This document shows, piece by piece, positions 26,859 to 37,239 of a stretch of DNA of 64,000 nt. The stretch is from Porphyromonas sp. (GTDB taxonomy: Bacteria; Bacteroidota; Bacteroidia; Bacteroidales; Porphyromonadaceae). The number at the start of each line of letters is the position of its first letter. Position 1 is the first letter of the stretch. The position numbers were made by a program, and so were the translations under genes. The stretch is taken from the NCBI GenBank assembly GCA_022772085.1, contig JALFBN010000005.1, forward strand, positions 1 through 64,000, read 5' to 3'. Under the pieces are notes generated by a model, which did no database searches, was not told the DNA's origin, and was given only the letters and a program-made list of their open reading frames with translations.

Positions 26859-27445
26859 TATTCTTCGTCTATATCGTAGTTCAAGTGTTCGTTCGCAGAT
26901 AGATCTTCTGCAAATTGAATATGGTGCAGAGCTCTGAGAGCAGAGAGCACCCGATCTCCCCAGTAGGCATTGAAGAGCTCGCGTAATTCAAGTGTTGCAA
27001 AGGGGATGAGGGCGAGGTGTTCGTCGCGCAGGAGTCCGACAAAGTTGCCTAGGGGCTGATAGACGTCTGTGAGGATCTCCGATATGCGAGCGGTCAAAGG
27101 GCGATCGCTGTACTGCATCTCGGGAGAGAGTGCTTCGAGATAAAGGTCGTCATTCCCGAGTTGCGCCTCCAGTCCACGTAGTACGAGGGTATATTCCTCT
27201 TCGGTTACGCAGGCCGGGAGTAAGTATTCCTCCTCATCATCGGAGAAGGCTTCGTCCCTCCCGGAGGGTAGGGATAGGGCTTTGAGGTAGAGAAGAGGCA
27301 GAAGGTGAAGTAGTTTGTGAATGACCTCCTCCCGTTTGAGCTCTCCTGCTTGGCGGAGCAGCGTACAAAAGGGAACGGCAACGGTCGCAAATTCGAGGAC
27401 TTCTGAGGTTAGGGGGCTTGAGGATGACTCCTTCATTTCGGGCAT
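26858..27445 (-). CDS. DUF5063 protein
   Basis: A 195-residue acidic, mostly helical cytoplasmic protein with no signal peptide. The pattern VLEFATVAVPFCTLL ... LLHLLPLLYLKAL and a C-terminal ELFNAYWGDRVLSALRALHHIQF is what I recall of the Bacteroidetes DUF5063 family. Function is unknown. It is next to, and shares a base with, the exonuclease gene, an arrangement I believe is common in the Bacteroidales. It follows asd after 26 bases. Confidence 0.7.
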   Translation of the reverse strand: MPEMKESSSSPLTSEVLEFATVAVPFCTLLRQAGELKREEVIHKLLHLLPLLYLKALSLPSGRDEAFSDDEEEYLLPACVTEEEYTLVLRGLEAQLGNDDLYLEALSPEMQYSDRPLTARISEILTDVYQPLGNFVGLLRDEHLALIPFATLELRELFNAYWGDRVLSALRALHHIQFAEDLSANEHLNYDIDEE

Positions 27446-27471
27446 TTAATTTAGTGGATGGCAGCTGATGG

Positions 27472-28485
27472 TTATTGAGCGAATCGTCCGTGAGCGATAA
27501 GCCATTCGGCTATTTGTATGGCGTTTAGAGCAGCACCTTTGCGGATCTGATCGGCTACACACCAGAAGGAGATCCCCCCCGGATGGGCCAAATCTGCACG
27601 GATACGTCCCACGTAAACGGGGTCTTGATCTGCGACAAAAAGCGGCATGGGGTACTGTTTATTTTGCGGATCGTCCACGACGACGATCCCCTCTTGTCGT
27701 TCGAAAGCCTGCCGAGCCTCTTCGGGAGAGATGGGTCGCTCGGCGATCGCCCAAATGGCTTCGCTGTGGGCTCGCAGTACAGGGACACGAACGCACGTGG
27801 CACTGACGGCTACGGAGCTGTGCAGGATCTTTTGCGTTTCATGGTACATCTTCAGTTCCTCTTTCGTGTAGTCATCATCGGCAAAGAGGTCGATATGGGG
27901 AATTACATTGTATAGAAGTTGGTGAGCAAACTTTTCCACCTTAATGGGTTGCCCCTCTGCCTCTTGGAGTACCTGTCGGCGCAGCTCTTCCATGGCAAGG
28001 TTTCCCGCTCCGCTGGCGGCTTGATAGGTGGCTACGTGCACCTCTTTGAGAGGAGTGATCTTGTTCAGTGCATGAAGGGCTACGACCATTTGGATGGTGG
28101 AGCAGTTGGGATTGGCAATGATATTTCGTGGGGTTATAAGCGCATCTTCGGGATTGACTTCCGGCACGACGAGGGGCACATCCTCATCCATGCGGAAGGC
28201 ACTGGAATTGTCGATCATGAGTGCGCCGTATCGGGTTATCGTGGAGGCATATTGTCGGGAGGTATCTCCGCCTGCCGATACGAAGGCGATATCTATATCT
28301 CGGAAGGCGTCATCATCTTTGAGCTCCTCCACCTTGCAGATTTGGTTAGCCACTTTGTATTCGCGTCCTGCACTGCGAGCAGATCCGAAAAGTCTGATCT
28401 CATCGGCGGGGAATTGACGCTGTTCCATAAGACGCATAAACTCGCCTCCGACTGCTCCTGAGGCTCCTACGATGGCTATTTTCAT
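27472..28485 (-). CDS. asd: aspartate-semialdehyde dehydrogenase
   Basis: A 337-residue oxidoreductase that reduces aspartyl phosphate to the semialdehyde in the pathway to lysine (and diaminopimelate), methionine and threonine. The NADPH-binding loop GASGAVG is at residues 7-13 and the catalytic Cys is 128 in NPNCSTIQ. The histidine normally in the C-terminal active site region falls within the stretch before GGISFW. The length is typical. It heads the minus-strand run asd-DUF5063-exonuclease. Confidence 0.93.
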   Translation of the reverse strand: MKIAIVGASGAVGGEFMRLMEQRQFPADEIRLFGSARSAGREYKVANQICKVEELKDDDAFRDIDIAFVSAGGDTSRQYASTITRYGALMIDNSSAFRMDEDVPLVVPEVNPEDALITPRNIIANPNCSTIQMVVALHALNKITPLKEVHVATYQAASGAGNLAMEELRRQVLQEAEGQPIKVEKFAHQLLYNVIPHIDLFADDDYTKEELKMYHETQKILHSSVAVSATCVRVPVLRAHSEAIWAIAERPISPEEARQAFERQEGIVVVDDPQNKQYPMPLFVADQDPVYVGRIRADLAHPGGISFWCVADQIRKGAALNAIQIAEWLIAHGRFAQ

Positions 28486-28525
28486 ATCTCTGTTTCTTAT
28501 AAATTCTCGATTCTACTTAGTTTCA

Positions 28526-28533
28526 CAAAAGTA
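28526..28533 (-). promoter_or_regulatory. -7 element of the asd promoter
   Basis: On the minus strand this reads TACTTTTG (TAnnTTTG). It lies about 40 bases before the asd ATG. No -33 match is visible. Confidence 0.45.
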
Positions 28534-28700
28534 GTGACTTTAGGCGGATTAGGGAGAGCCTTGGGCGATTGATTGCGGAAAGGCGTAAAGGGGAGGGGCG
28601 AGTTGTCGATTTTTTGCTGCCCGAGGATGTTGCATAAACGCCCCAAAAGTATCGGGAAAAGGGAAAACGGAATCGATGGTTTTGAATGGGCTGAAAAATC

Positions 28701-28753
28701 AGTCGACATTTTCTCGCAAAACAGTCGACTGTTTTTCAAAATTAGTCGACTGT
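28701..28753. repeat. three AGTCGAC repeats at 21-22 base spacing, one within an 18-bp palindrome
   Basis: AGTCGAC occurs at 28701, 28723 and 28744. The middle copy is the centre of the perfect palindrome AAAACAGTCGACTGTTTT (28718-28735). Spacing of two helical turns suggests a cooperative operator in the divergent region. Confidence 0.55.
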
Positions 28754-29032
28754 TTTTTCGGCTTGTTACGACTCCGTACATGAACACCGGAATGTGGAGG
28801 CACTCCTTGTCAAATCCAACCGTCGATAAACTCAACTATGGGGCAGGGGGATTACTCCCTACACCTAACCTTTCAGGAGCTGATCGGAAAGCGGGGGGCA
28901 ATTCATCCGTACTCCGAAGAAGAAGCCACGGTTGCGGACTTTCGTCCATCGTCCGGATTTCATTCCTGCGGTTTGGCAACTTTGCTCTCTTGGTCTACGG
29001 GCTTTTTCATAGCCTATTCGTGGATAGTTGTG

Positions 29033-29040
29033 TATCTTTG
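29033..29040 (+). promoter_or_regulatory. -7 element of the TPR/barrel operon promoter
   Basis: TATCTTTG, consensus TAnnTTTG, lies 101 bases before the TPR gene start. No -33 TTG at the right spacing. Confidence 0.45.
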
Positions 29041-29140
29041 GGTGGTGGAATGGTGCTTTATTGTAAAGAACCTCCCTATATTTGAGGCTGTAAAACGTCA
29101 AGGATAAGGCAAGTATAAAACTATCTCACTCTAGTTTACT

Positions 29141-32100
29141 ATGAAACGATACCCCCTCTATCGGGCGTTAGCTCTGGCTGCGCTTACTACGGCAACTCTT
29201 CATGCACAAGAGGATTACGGCATGATCCATCACGAACAGATCTCCGATCAAGCCCTTTTGATCCGAAGCGGTGCAATCCGATACTTCAGTCCTCGGGCAA
29301 CGATCCCGTTTGAGACCCATCCGCAGGGGGCTATGCTTGCTACCCTTTTGGCTCGGCATGCGCAGGGGAGTTATCTGTTGGGGCGTGAGTTCGCCACGCA
29401 GGCATTGGATTACTTCTTGACCAAAGTTCCGGTGGATGAACACTACTCCTCGATCTCCATGGAGCGAGCGGCTCGCTATATGTCAGAGGGGGACTTCCAT
29501 CGTGCACGGCATGCCCTTTTGCAAGTTGATGAGCGAGATCTCGCTTCGGAAGAGCGCACAGAGTTCCAAGTCCGCCTGGGCTATGCACTGCTCCGCACGC
29601 ATCGAGAGCCGGAGCTTTCCCAAGCCCTTTTCGAGGAAGCCCATACCAAAAAGAACCGTTGGGGGCGAATGGCGCGTCTTTACGTGGCCAGCCATGAGAT
29701 ATCCAAAGGGAATTTGTCCGCAGCTCGCGAGATCTATACCCCCTTGCTTGCCGATCAAGAGTTAGCCCCCGAGGCTCGTATCGGTATGGCTACATTGAGT
29801 TACTATTCGGGTGATTATGCCAAAGCCGTGGCCGAGGTGGCTCAGTTGGAGCGTCAAGAGCCCCGTGTGGCAGGTAATGCTTCGCTGTTGCAGGTGGCAG
29901 GTAATGCCTATTATCGCTTGGGGGATGCTCCCAATGCCTCTAAATATCTGGAGCGTCTGCTCGATGGGAGCAACGATGAGTTTGTAATGGCAGAGGATGC
30001 CCTGTTGCTTGGAGCTGCCTATATGGAGCAGGGGCTTTACGACAAAGCGATCGAACCCCTCAAGAGAGCAACCGAGGGGAGGGGGCTTACTGCTTATGCC
30101 GCAAGTCTCTATTTGGGTCGTGCATTGCGTGATCAGGGCAATTATCCTCAAGCTATCGTGGCTTACGAGCGGGCTGCAGAGGAGCAAGCTCCGGACTCTG
30201 TGCGAGAGGCCGCTATGTACGAAATGGCTTTGGTGATGCGCTCTTCGGGGCAATCCAATTTCGGGCAAGACGTGCGTATTGCAGAGCGATTTCTAAACAC
30301 CTTCCCCAACTCAAAGCACCGTCCTACCATGGAGCGATTCCTGACGGAGTTTTACCTCTCCAATACCAACTATGCAACCTCTTTAGCTTCGATCCAACGA
30401 CTTGAAAAACGATCCAAAGCTCTCGATGAAGCACGCCAATACGTCCTCAACCACCTTGCTCTGGAGGCTCTCTCGCAAGAGGATTTGACAACCGCCTCTC
30501 GCTACATAGCACAGGCGTTAGAAGCTCGGGCAGAGGGCAACCGCTACCAAGGAGAGTCGCTTTTGATCCAAGCCGACATCCTGCGTCAAGGGGGAGACTA
30601 TGCTGCCTCGATCCGGCCTCTGAAGTCATTCCTTGCACTACCTCAGGGGATGCAGGGGGGCAATCGTGGGGAGGCGTTGTACTATCTAGGCTATGCCCTG
30701 TTCAATACGAGGCAATATGCCGAAGCCCGCAATCAGTTCTCTGCCTTTGTGCAAACGGGAGAGGGTAATGCATTGCGTCGAAGTGATGGCTACACTCGGT
30801 TGGGCGATTGTTATTATGTGGCCAATGCGTTGGATGCTGCTTTTGCTTCCTATCAAAAAGCGATGGATCTGGCACCGAATCGGAGCAGTGAAGCTCTCTT
30901 TCGTATGGCTGATATTCACGGCTTGCGCAAGCAATATACACAGCAAATCGCCCTCTTGGATCGTCTGATGAATACTTATCCCAATAGTCCTGTGGCGGCA
31001 CAATCTTCCTACCAAAAGGCTCGGGCCTACCTTCTTCAGGGCAAGAACAGTGAAGCTGAAAGGGGATTCGTGGAGACCGCTTCCCGCTATGCACAGAGTG
31101 AGGAGGGGCGTCTCTCTCTTCTGCAGTTGGCACTCCTTTATTATAATGCTCAGCGCGTACAGCAGGCTCTCGATACCTATGCTCAGCTGATGCAACGCTA
31201 TCCGAAGAGTGCCGAGGCTGCTACCGCCTTCTCCCATCTCAAGAGTATCTGTATCGAGGAGGGGCGTACCGACTATTTGCAAAAGGTGGTTCATGAGTCC
31301 AAGGGTACCTTCTCGCTAAGCGAAGGTGAGAGTCGAGAGATTGAGTTCCAATCTGTGGAGAGTGCCTACAAACGCCAACCCGCATCGGCAGAAGCCAAGC
31401 TGCAAGAGTTCATTGACCGCTATAAAACGGGGCGTGATGTCCTTATGGCGCAACTTTATCTGGCTGATGGGGCTTACACTCGGGGCGATAAGGAAAAGTC
31501 CTATGCGATCTATTCGCTTTTGGCTCGTGAGGTGGAGCAATTGCCACGCACGATGCAAGCGAAGATCTTACAACGCTTAGGCTCTTTGCAACAAGAGCGC
31601 CGAGAGAGACAAGCTGCCTACGATACCTATCGTAAACTTTACGACATTTCCGCTGAACGCCCCGTGCGCTTGCAGGCGGCTGAGTCTGCCGCCGAATTGG
31701 CGTTGCAGATGGAGCAGGGACGTACCGTTATCGCCATGGTCACCGAAGCCCTAACGTCCCTTGGACAAGAGGGCGGGGAGCGTTTGATCCTCCTCCGCGG
31801 GGCAGGGCATGAATTGCTCTCCGAACGAGATAAAGCCCTCGCCGAATACAAAAAGATTGCATCCCAAACGGATCTGTCAGCCGGGGCTGAAGCCCTTGTT
31901 GCCTACACCAATCTCTTGGCACATGGATCTGCCAAAGAGAAAAAAGAGGCGAAGCAGATGCTCAATAAATTCATCGAACAGGGTACTCCTCATGAGTATT
32001 GGCTTGCTCGGGGTATCTTGCAATTGGCAGAGATCTACCGCTCCGAGGGCGATCGCATTACCGCTAATCAGTATATCGAGAGCTTGAAAAGCAATTACCC

Positions 32101-32158
32101 CGAGCGGGAAGATGATATACGTGAGCGCATCGACCTCTACTTGAAACAACAGAAGTAG
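29141..32158 (+). CDS. large exported tetratricopeptide-repeat protein
   Basis: A 1005-residue protein with a signal peptide (cleavage after LHAQ, about residue 22). Almost the whole mature part is TPR or TPR-like helix pairs, for example GNAYYRLGDAPNASKYLERLL, SLYLGRALRDQGNYPQAIVAYERA and GYALFNTRQYAEARNQF. No enzyme motif is seen. Proteins of this type are periplasmic or outer-membrane-associated scaffolds. The next gene, 47 bases on, encodes an outer-membrane barrel, so the two may work as a pair. I do not recognise a specific named family. Confidence 0.8.
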   Translation: MKRYPLYRALALAALTTATLHAQEDYGMIHHEQISDQALLIRSGAIRYFSPRATIPFETHPQGAMLATLLARHAQGSYLLGREFATQALDYFLTKVPVDEHYSSISMERAARYMSEGDFHRARHALLQVDERDLASEERTEFQVRLGYALLRTHREPELSQALFEEAHTKKNRWGRMARLYVASHEISKGNLSAAREIYTPLLADQELAPEARIGMATLSYYSGDYAKAVAEVAQLERQEPRVAGNASLLQVAGNAYYRLGDAPNASKYLERLLDGSNDEFVMAEDALLLGAAYMEQGLYDKAIEPLKRATEGRGLTAYAASLYLGRALRDQGNYPQAIVAYERAAEEQAPDSVREAAMYEMALVMRSSGQSNFGQDVRIAERFLNTFPNSKHRPTMERFLTEFYLSNTNYATSLASIQRLEKRSKALDEARQYVLNHLALEALSQEDLTTASRYIAQALEARAEGNRYQGESLLIQADILRQGGDYAASIRPLKSFLALPQGMQGGNRGEALYYLGYALFNTRQYAEARNQFSAFVQTGEGNALRRSDGYTRLGDCYYVANALDAAFASYQKAMDLAPNRSSEALFRMADIHGLRKQYTQQIALLDRLMNTYPNSPVAAQSSYQKARAYLLQGKNSEAERGFVETASRYAQSEEGRLSLLQLALLYYNAQRVQQALDTYAQLMQRYPKSAEAATAFSHLKSICIEEGRTDYLQKVVHESKGTFSLSEGESREIEFQSVESAYKRQPASAEAKLQEFIDRYKTGRDVLMAQLYLADGAYTRGDKEKSYAIYSLLAREVEQLPRTMQAKILQRLGSLQQERRERQAAYDTYRKLYDISAERPVRLQAAESAAELALQMEQGRTVIAMVTEALTSLGQEGGERLILLRGAGHELLSERDKALAEYKKIASQTDLSAGAEALVAYTNLLAHGSAKEKKEAKQMLNKFIEQGTPHEYWLARGILQLAEIYRSEGDRITANQYIESLKSNYPEREDDIRERIDLYLKQQK

Positions 32159-32205
32159 GAGATGCTTCTAGAGAATACACCTATTTTTATATGGAGAGAA
32201 TAGCA

Positions 32206-33999
32206 ATGAAATATACGATCCGCTTTTTTAATTCGTTCGTGACTCTTTTGCTCTTGGGAGGGCTATCCCAAGGTGTGGCTTCGGCTCAACAACCACAAAA
32301 AACATCTCGAGCAGATACGTTGCGACGTGAACTCACGGTAGTCAGTGATGCGGAGGTGCATCTGGAAGCCATTGCTCCAATGGCTTCTACTTACCTTTTT
32401 GATAAACCGAAGGTAACACGGTTGGAGGCGGTTCCTCCTCGATCCACGGGAGATTTTACGCCTTCTGTCGTCTTGCCCGAGCATCCTGCTCTGAGTGATA
32501 GGGCTTCGTGGATCCCTCAGTCGGGGAAACGAGCCTATCTGGATCTTACGGGAGGTTGGGAGCCTTTTGTGCGTGCGCAAGCGGGCTACTCCGATGTGTG
32601 GCAAAAAAAACACCTCTTCGATGCCCATTTCGCTTACCAAGGTGAATGGGGATATATGTTTGGACTCGACGCGCATTCGGCCCCGTTCAATAGTCCTTTT
32701 TATCGCCATAAAGTGGGGGGACAGGTACTCTATGAGTATTTGGGAGAGGGGGCTACCCACACCGTGCTTGCTCGAGGGGACTATGAACGGTTTAACTATT
32801 ATGGTTATTTTTATAAGGCATCAACGGATCATGATAGAGGTATAAAGTCTCCTCTTGATGCACGGCAAGATTATGAAGCCATTTCTTACCGCTACACGAC
32901 GGCAGCCGATCGAGATTTTGATGCAATGTTTAATATCGGCTTCGAGCATACGGGGCGTCGTTACTCTCGTGTAGAGGGGATTTCCACTCAAGCGATCGAT
33001 GAGTATCGTCTTTTGGGGAGCTTCCGTCTGCAAAATGCTCGCAATGAAGATCTCTCATGGGGGCTCGCCGGTAATCTTCTAGGGCAACTCAATTCTTATA
33101 ACAGTCTATTCTTGATGCGTAGGAGCGAGGTGACAGCTCCCGATTCCTATTTTGCCGTAGATCTTGCTCCGCAGGTACATCTCGATGGCTGGTTGGGTGA
33201 GATGCAATGGAAGGTCTCCGCCGGTGCAGGTGTAGGTTTTGTTCCGGTACAGCTTCACTCATTCTTTTTCTTCCCTAAGGTGAAAGCCTCTCTTCTTTGG
33301 GAGCACCATTTGGAGTTTTTTGCACGTGCCGAGGGAGGGCTAAAAGCTCCATCGCTCCACGAAGTAGCACAAGAGGTTCGCTATTTGCATCCTGACTACG
33401 TAGTACTTCCCGAAGCTCAAATACTGGATAGTGAGATCGGGGTACGTGCCGATTTGCCCTATGGGGTGTCGCTAGCCCTCTCAGGGGGGTATGCTTTAAG
33501 CCATTATGCGACCTATTGGGAGCCTGTACTCTTTTCTGAGGGGGGGCATTCTCCTTATTTTGCGGCCTTTCGTCCTGCTCTTGCCGACGGAGCCTATTGG
33601 TTTGTTTCAGGGCGGCTAGGTTATGCTTTGGGGACTAAGTTGCAAGCCTCTTTGCAGTGGACAGAGCGGCGCTACAACCTCAAAGAAGGTGCTATCGCCC
33701 AAGGAAAACCGACTCGATTGGTCGATTTGGCTCTTACGTATCATGCAACAGATCGTTTGAATTTTGCCCTGGAGGGTCTGTTTCGATCGAATATCCCATT
33801 TACAGCTCCTCACGACCAAACGGAAACCATGCTTCGGAGTCACCGTCGGGTTCGTTTGACCTCTGCTTGGCATCTAGCCGATTGGTTGTCGGTCCACGGG
33901 GAGCTTTCCGCTCCATTTTTCCTCTCTACGGAATATCCTCTTGCCTATCAGGATTCACGCTTGGTTATTGCCGCAGTAGGGGCTACGATGCTATTCTAA
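32206..33999 (+). CDS. outer-membrane beta-barrel protein (TonB-receptor-like barrel without plug)
   Basis: A 597-residue exported protein, started here at ATG 32206 because MKYTIRFFNSFVTLLLLGG is a good signal peptide and ATG 32191 adds only five residues. After about 100 linker residues come alternating amphipathic strands (HLFDAHFAYQGEWGYMFGLD; DRLNFALEGLFRSNIPF) ending in VGATMLF, the C-terminal phenylalanine pattern of outer-membrane barrels. No TonB box or plug domain is seen. It follows the TPR gene and probably shares its transcript. The transported substrate is unknown. Confidence 0.75.
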   Translation: MKYTIRFFNSFVTLLLLGGLSQGVASAQQPQKTSRADTLRRELTVVSDAEVHLEAIAPMASTYLFDKPKVTRLEAVPPRSTGDFTPSVVLPEHPALSDRASWIPQSGKRAYLDLTGGWEPFVRAQAGYSDVWQKKHLFDAHFAYQGEWGYMFGLDAHSAPFNSPFYRHKVGGQVLYEYLGEGATHTVLARGDYERFNYYGYFYKASTDHDRGIKSPLDARQDYEAISYRYTTAADRDFDAMFNIGFEHTGRRYSRVEGISTQAIDEYRLLGSFRLQNARNEDLSWGLAGNLLGQLNSYNSLFLMRRSEVTAPDSYFAVDLAPQVHLDGWLGEMQWKVSAGAGVGFVPVQLHSFFFFPKVKASLLWEHHLEFFARAEGGLKAPSLHEVAQEVRYLHPDYVVLPEAQILDSEIGVRADLPYGVSLALSGGYALSHYATYWEPVLFSEGGHSPYFAAFRPALADGAYWFVSGRLGYALGTKLQASLQWTERRYNLKEGAIAQGKPTRLVDLALTYHATDRLNFALEGLFRSNIPFTAPHDQTETMLRSHRRVRLTSAWHLADWLSVHGELSAPFFLSTEYPLAYQDSRLVIAAVGATMLF

Positions 34000-34047
34000 A
34001 AAGAACGCAAATCTCAAAGAATAGAGGTCTATCTTATAAATTGTCTT

Positions 34048-34055
34048 TATCTTTG
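34048..34055 (+). promoter_or_regulatory. -7 element of the M16 peptidase promoter
   Basis: TATCTTTG lies 115 bases before the M16 start. No -33 match is seen. Confidence 0.45.
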
Positions 34056-34170
34056 CGCTGTTATAAAGGAGTAGAACACTTTACTTGATCCCCGGATGGT
34101 CGGTAATTAGAGAGTCTTACATATACAAAGAGTAATCAATAAACATTCTAGAATAATAATTGAGTTAAGT

Positions 34171-37032
34171 ATGCAACTGAAACATTTTGTGTTGGCTTCG
34201 CTCCTCTTCTTGGGCTTCCTCGTTCCTACGAGTTTGCGTGCTCAAGATCCGATGATGCAGCAGCTGCCCGTTGATCAGGCTGTACGTATGGGTACCTTGC
34301 CCAATGGTCTGACCTACATTATTCGTCACAACGAAAATCCCAAGAACCGTGCAAACTACTACATTGCACAGAAGGTGGGATCGATCCTGGAGGAAGATAC
34401 GCAAGCAGGTCTCGCCCACTTCCTTGAGCACATGGCTTTTAACGGTACCAAAAACTTCCCCGATAAAAAACTTATCGGATTCCTCGAACGTATTGGTTGC
34501 CAGTTTGGAGCAGACCTGAACGCCTATACCGCTTTTGACGAAACGGTCTATACGATTATGGATGCTCCCACGGATAAGGGTGTGGATATTATTGATAGCT
34601 GTCTCCTTATCATGCACGATTGGAGTAACAACATTACTCTCGATGGCAAGGAAATTGACGAAGAGCGTGGTGTGATCCACGAAGAGTGGCGCTCGCGTGA
34701 CAACGCCAATATGCGTATGCTCACTGCGATGCTTCCTAAGGTACTTCCCAATAATAAGTATGCTAATCGTATGCCTATTGGTACTATGGAGGTGGTAGAT
34801 AACTTTAAGCATAGTGAGATCCGTGACTTCTACCAAAAGTGGTATCGTCCCGATTTGCAGGGTATCATTGTAGTAGGTGATATTGATGTAGACTATGTAG
34901 AGAAGAAACTCAAAGAGATCTTTGCGGATGTGAAGGCTCCTCAAAACCCTGCAGAGCGTTACTTTGTGCAGGTAGAGGACAATCCCTCTCCTATCGTTGC
35001 GATAGCAACGGACAAGGAAGCTACAACGACTAACATCACCATCATGTACAAGCATGATGTACTCTCTCGTGAAGAAAGAGGTTCCATTGCCGGTGCTATG
35101 GTCAATTATATAGATGCCGTCGCTTCTCAGATCATCAACGAACGCTTTAGCGAAATTACGATTAAGCCCAATGCTCCTTTTATGCAAGCCGGTGCTTATG
35201 ACTACAACTACATGGGTATAACCAAAACTAAAAACGCCCTCAGTTTTATCGCTGTTGCTAAGGATGGATCCCTCAATACGGCTCTCGAAGCTCTTGTTGC
35301 CGAAATCCAACGCATCAAGCAGCATGGATTCCTCCAAAGCGAATATGATCGAGCTCGTACCGATGTCCTCAAGAGCTATGAAGATCTCTACAAGGCTCGT
35401 GGTGATCGCAAGAACGGATCTTTCTGCGAAGAGTACAAGTCTTACTTCCTCGATGGCGGTTATATCCCCGGTATCGAAGTTGAAAAGCAACTCATGGAAA
35501 TGATTGCTCAACAAGTAACACCCGAGATGGTTGCTCAATACATCCAAGAGCTCATTACGACCGATGGCAAGAATTTGGTGATTACAGTTACCGGGCCTAA
35601 GAAAGAGGGTATCAACTATCCTTCAGAAGCTGAGCTCTTGAACCTCTACAACCAGTTTGCTGCTAAGCCTGTGGAAGCCAAGAAGGAAGTTGTGGTCGAC
35701 ACTAACTTGATTGACAAGGAGCTCAAGGGTGGTAAGATCGTTAAGGAAAAGAAGAACCAAAAGTTCGGCACAACGGAATTGACCCTCCAGAACGGAGTGA
35801 AGGTTTATCTCAAGAAAACCGATTTCAAGGAAGACCAAATCTTGATGTCTGCTATCACCAATGGAGGTCTTCGTCTCTACACGAAGCCTAGCGACATCCT
35901 CAATACAAAGATCGTGAGTAAGGCTGCTGAGTTGGGTGGTCTTGGCAAGTTCGACGTAGTTGCATTGGGTAAGGCTCTTACAGGTCGCTCCGTAAGCGTT
36001 AGCCCCTCTTTCGGAAGTTTTACGACCGGATTTGATGGTAACTCTACGGTTGCGGACTTTGAAACGATGCTCCAGCTCACCTACCTCTATATGACAGACA
36101 TCCGTATGGATAAGGAGGCTTATGCAGCTTTTAAAGAGAAAAAAATAGAATCTTTGAAGATGGCAGAGCGTCAGCCCCTCTCTTCATTGAGTGACTCTGT
36201 AAACTACCTCCTCTTCAATAACGATATTTGGCAGAAGAGCCTCAAGGCTGACGATATGGAACAGGTAAGCTATGAGCGCGCTCTTGCTATGGCTCGTGAG
36301 CGTTTGGCTTCTGCTGATGGCTTCCAATTCACCTTCGTGGGGAACTTCGACGAAGAAGTGGCAAAGGCTCTCATCGTAAAATACCTCGGCTCCCTCCCCA
36401 AGGGTAAAGCTACTCCCAAGATGGACCGTACCAAGGCTTCTGATACACGTAGTGGCGAGAAGACCATGGAAGTTTACAAGGATATGAATACACCTACGGG
36501 TATCGTTATTGATTTCCTCAAGGGCAAGGCAAAGTATGATCAAAAGACAATCCTAGCTACACAGATCCTCAACGGTGTACTTGACCAAACGCTTTTGGCC
36601 TCAATCCGTGAGCGTGAAAGCGGAACCTACTCTCCTTCTGCAAGTGCGGATGTACAGGAGTTCCCTAACCAATCCGGTACGATCGTTGTACAATTCTTCT
36701 GCGCTCCTGAGCGTGCTGCTCAGCTTAACAAGGTTGTGTATGATGAGTTCGATCTTATCATCAAGAATGGTGTAAGTCAAGAATACTTCGACAAGACCGT
36801 TGTGAATATGAAGAAGCGTCACGCTGAACGTATCCGTGAGAATGGTTATTGGTTGGGTAATATAGAGGAGTTCTTCTTCAATGGAAAGAACTGGGTTGAT
36901 AATTACGATACTATGCTTGACTCTATCAAGCCTGCAGATGTGCAGGAAGTCCTCAAGGCTATTGTACATAGTGGCAATCGTCTCCAGCTCTATTTCCGCA
37001 GCAATCAAACAGAGGCTGATCAAAAGAAATAA
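34171..37032 (+). CDS. exported M16-family zinc metallopeptidase (PqqL-like)
   Basis: A 953-residue protein with a signal peptide (SLRAQ, cleavage near residue 26) and two M16 halves. The first half has the inverted zinc motif HFLEH (His83, Glu86, His87) in AGLAHFLEHMAFNGTKNFP, with the third ligand in DEERGVIHEEW around residues 164-172. The second half (from about residue 530) lacks the motif, as in pitrilysin-type enzymes whose C-terminal half is structural. Such enzymes degrade peptides in the periplasm. It stands alone between a promoter and a strong terminator. Codon use is highly regular, consistent with strong expression. Confidence 0.92.
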   Translation: MQLKHFVLASLLFLGFLVPTSLRAQDPMMQQLPVDQAVRMGTLPNGLTYIIRHNENPKNRANYYIAQKVGSILEEDTQAGLAHFLEHMAFNGTKNFPDKKLIGFLERIGCQFGADLNAYTAFDETVYTIMDAPTDKGVDIIDSCLLIMHDWSNNITLDGKEIDEERGVIHEEWRSRDNANMRMLTAMLPKVLPNNKYANRMPIGTMEVVDNFKHSEIRDFYQKWYRPDLQGIIVVGDIDVDYVEKKLKEIFADVKAPQNPAERYFVQVEDNPSPIVAIATDKEATTTNITIMYKHDVLSREERGSIAGAMVNYIDAVASQIINERFSEITIKPNAPFMQAGAYDYNYMGITKTKNALSFIAVAKDGSLNTALEALVAEIQRIKQHGFLQSEYDRARTDVLKSYEDLYKARGDRKNGSFCEEYKSYFLDGGYIPGIEVEKQLMEMIAQQVTPEMVAQYIQELITTDGKNLVITVTGPKKEGINYPSEAELLNLYNQFAAKPVEAKKEVVVDTNLIDKELKGGKIVKEKKNQKFGTTELTLQNGVKVYLKKTDFKEDQILMSAITNGGLRLYTKPSDILNTKIVSKAAELGGLGKFDVVALGKALTGRSVSVSPSFGSFTTGFDGNSTVADFETMLQLTYLYMTDIRMDKEAYAAFKEKKIESLKMAERQPLSSLSDSVNYLLFNNDIWQKSLKADDMEQVSYERALAMARERLASADGFQFTFVGNFDEEVAKALIVKYLGSLPKGKATPKMDRTKASDTRSGEKTMEVYKDMNTPTGIVIDFLKGKAKYDQKTILATQILNGVLDQTLLASIRERESGTYSPSASADVQEFPNQSGTIVVQFFCAPERAAQLNKVVYDEFDLIIKNGVSQEYFDKTVVNMKKRHAERIRENGYWLGNIEEFFFNGKNWVDNYDTMLDSIKPADVQEVLKAIVHSGNRLQLYFRSNQTEADQKK

Positions 37033-37071
37033 GACTTCATAGTCCTCCCTAATAGAGGGGAATTCTTGTGG

Positions 37072-37107
37072 GGCAAGATGGTTCTCAGAGCCATCTTGCC
37101 TTTTTTT
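37072..37107 (+). terminator. strong terminator after the M16 peptidase gene
   Basis: GGCAAGATGG (37072-37081) pairs perfectly with CCATCTTGCC (37091-37100), followed by seven Ts. It is 40 bases after the stop codon. Confidence 0.92.
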
Positions 37108-37239
37108 GTGGAGAGTTTAGAGCATATATGTCTTTCTTTCGAGGCTTACTCCTACAATTGATTCGATGCATCTGAGAGAGGTATGCTCCACATAGATTTT
37201 CATTCTTTCCCATTAAATTCATGTTACTTTCGTTTTTTG

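Larger units (their letters stand above)
28486..29140. other. divergent intergenic region between asd and the TPR gene
   Basis: No convincing gene. Overlapping open frames here have unfavourable composition and match nothing I recognise. The region contains two -7 elements pointing outwards, described separately, and the AGTCGAC array. It is large for a promoter region (655 bases). Confidence 0.5.

Noticed and set aside
28573-29085. 170-residue open frame in the asd/TPR intergenic region
   Set aside because: Crosses the AGTCGAC repeats, has no recognisable similarity, and competing frames are of equal quality.
34165-35547. 460-residue open frame opposite the M16 peptidase gene
   Set aside because: It is an antisense reading of a strongly codon-biased gene; no recognisable domain, no start context.
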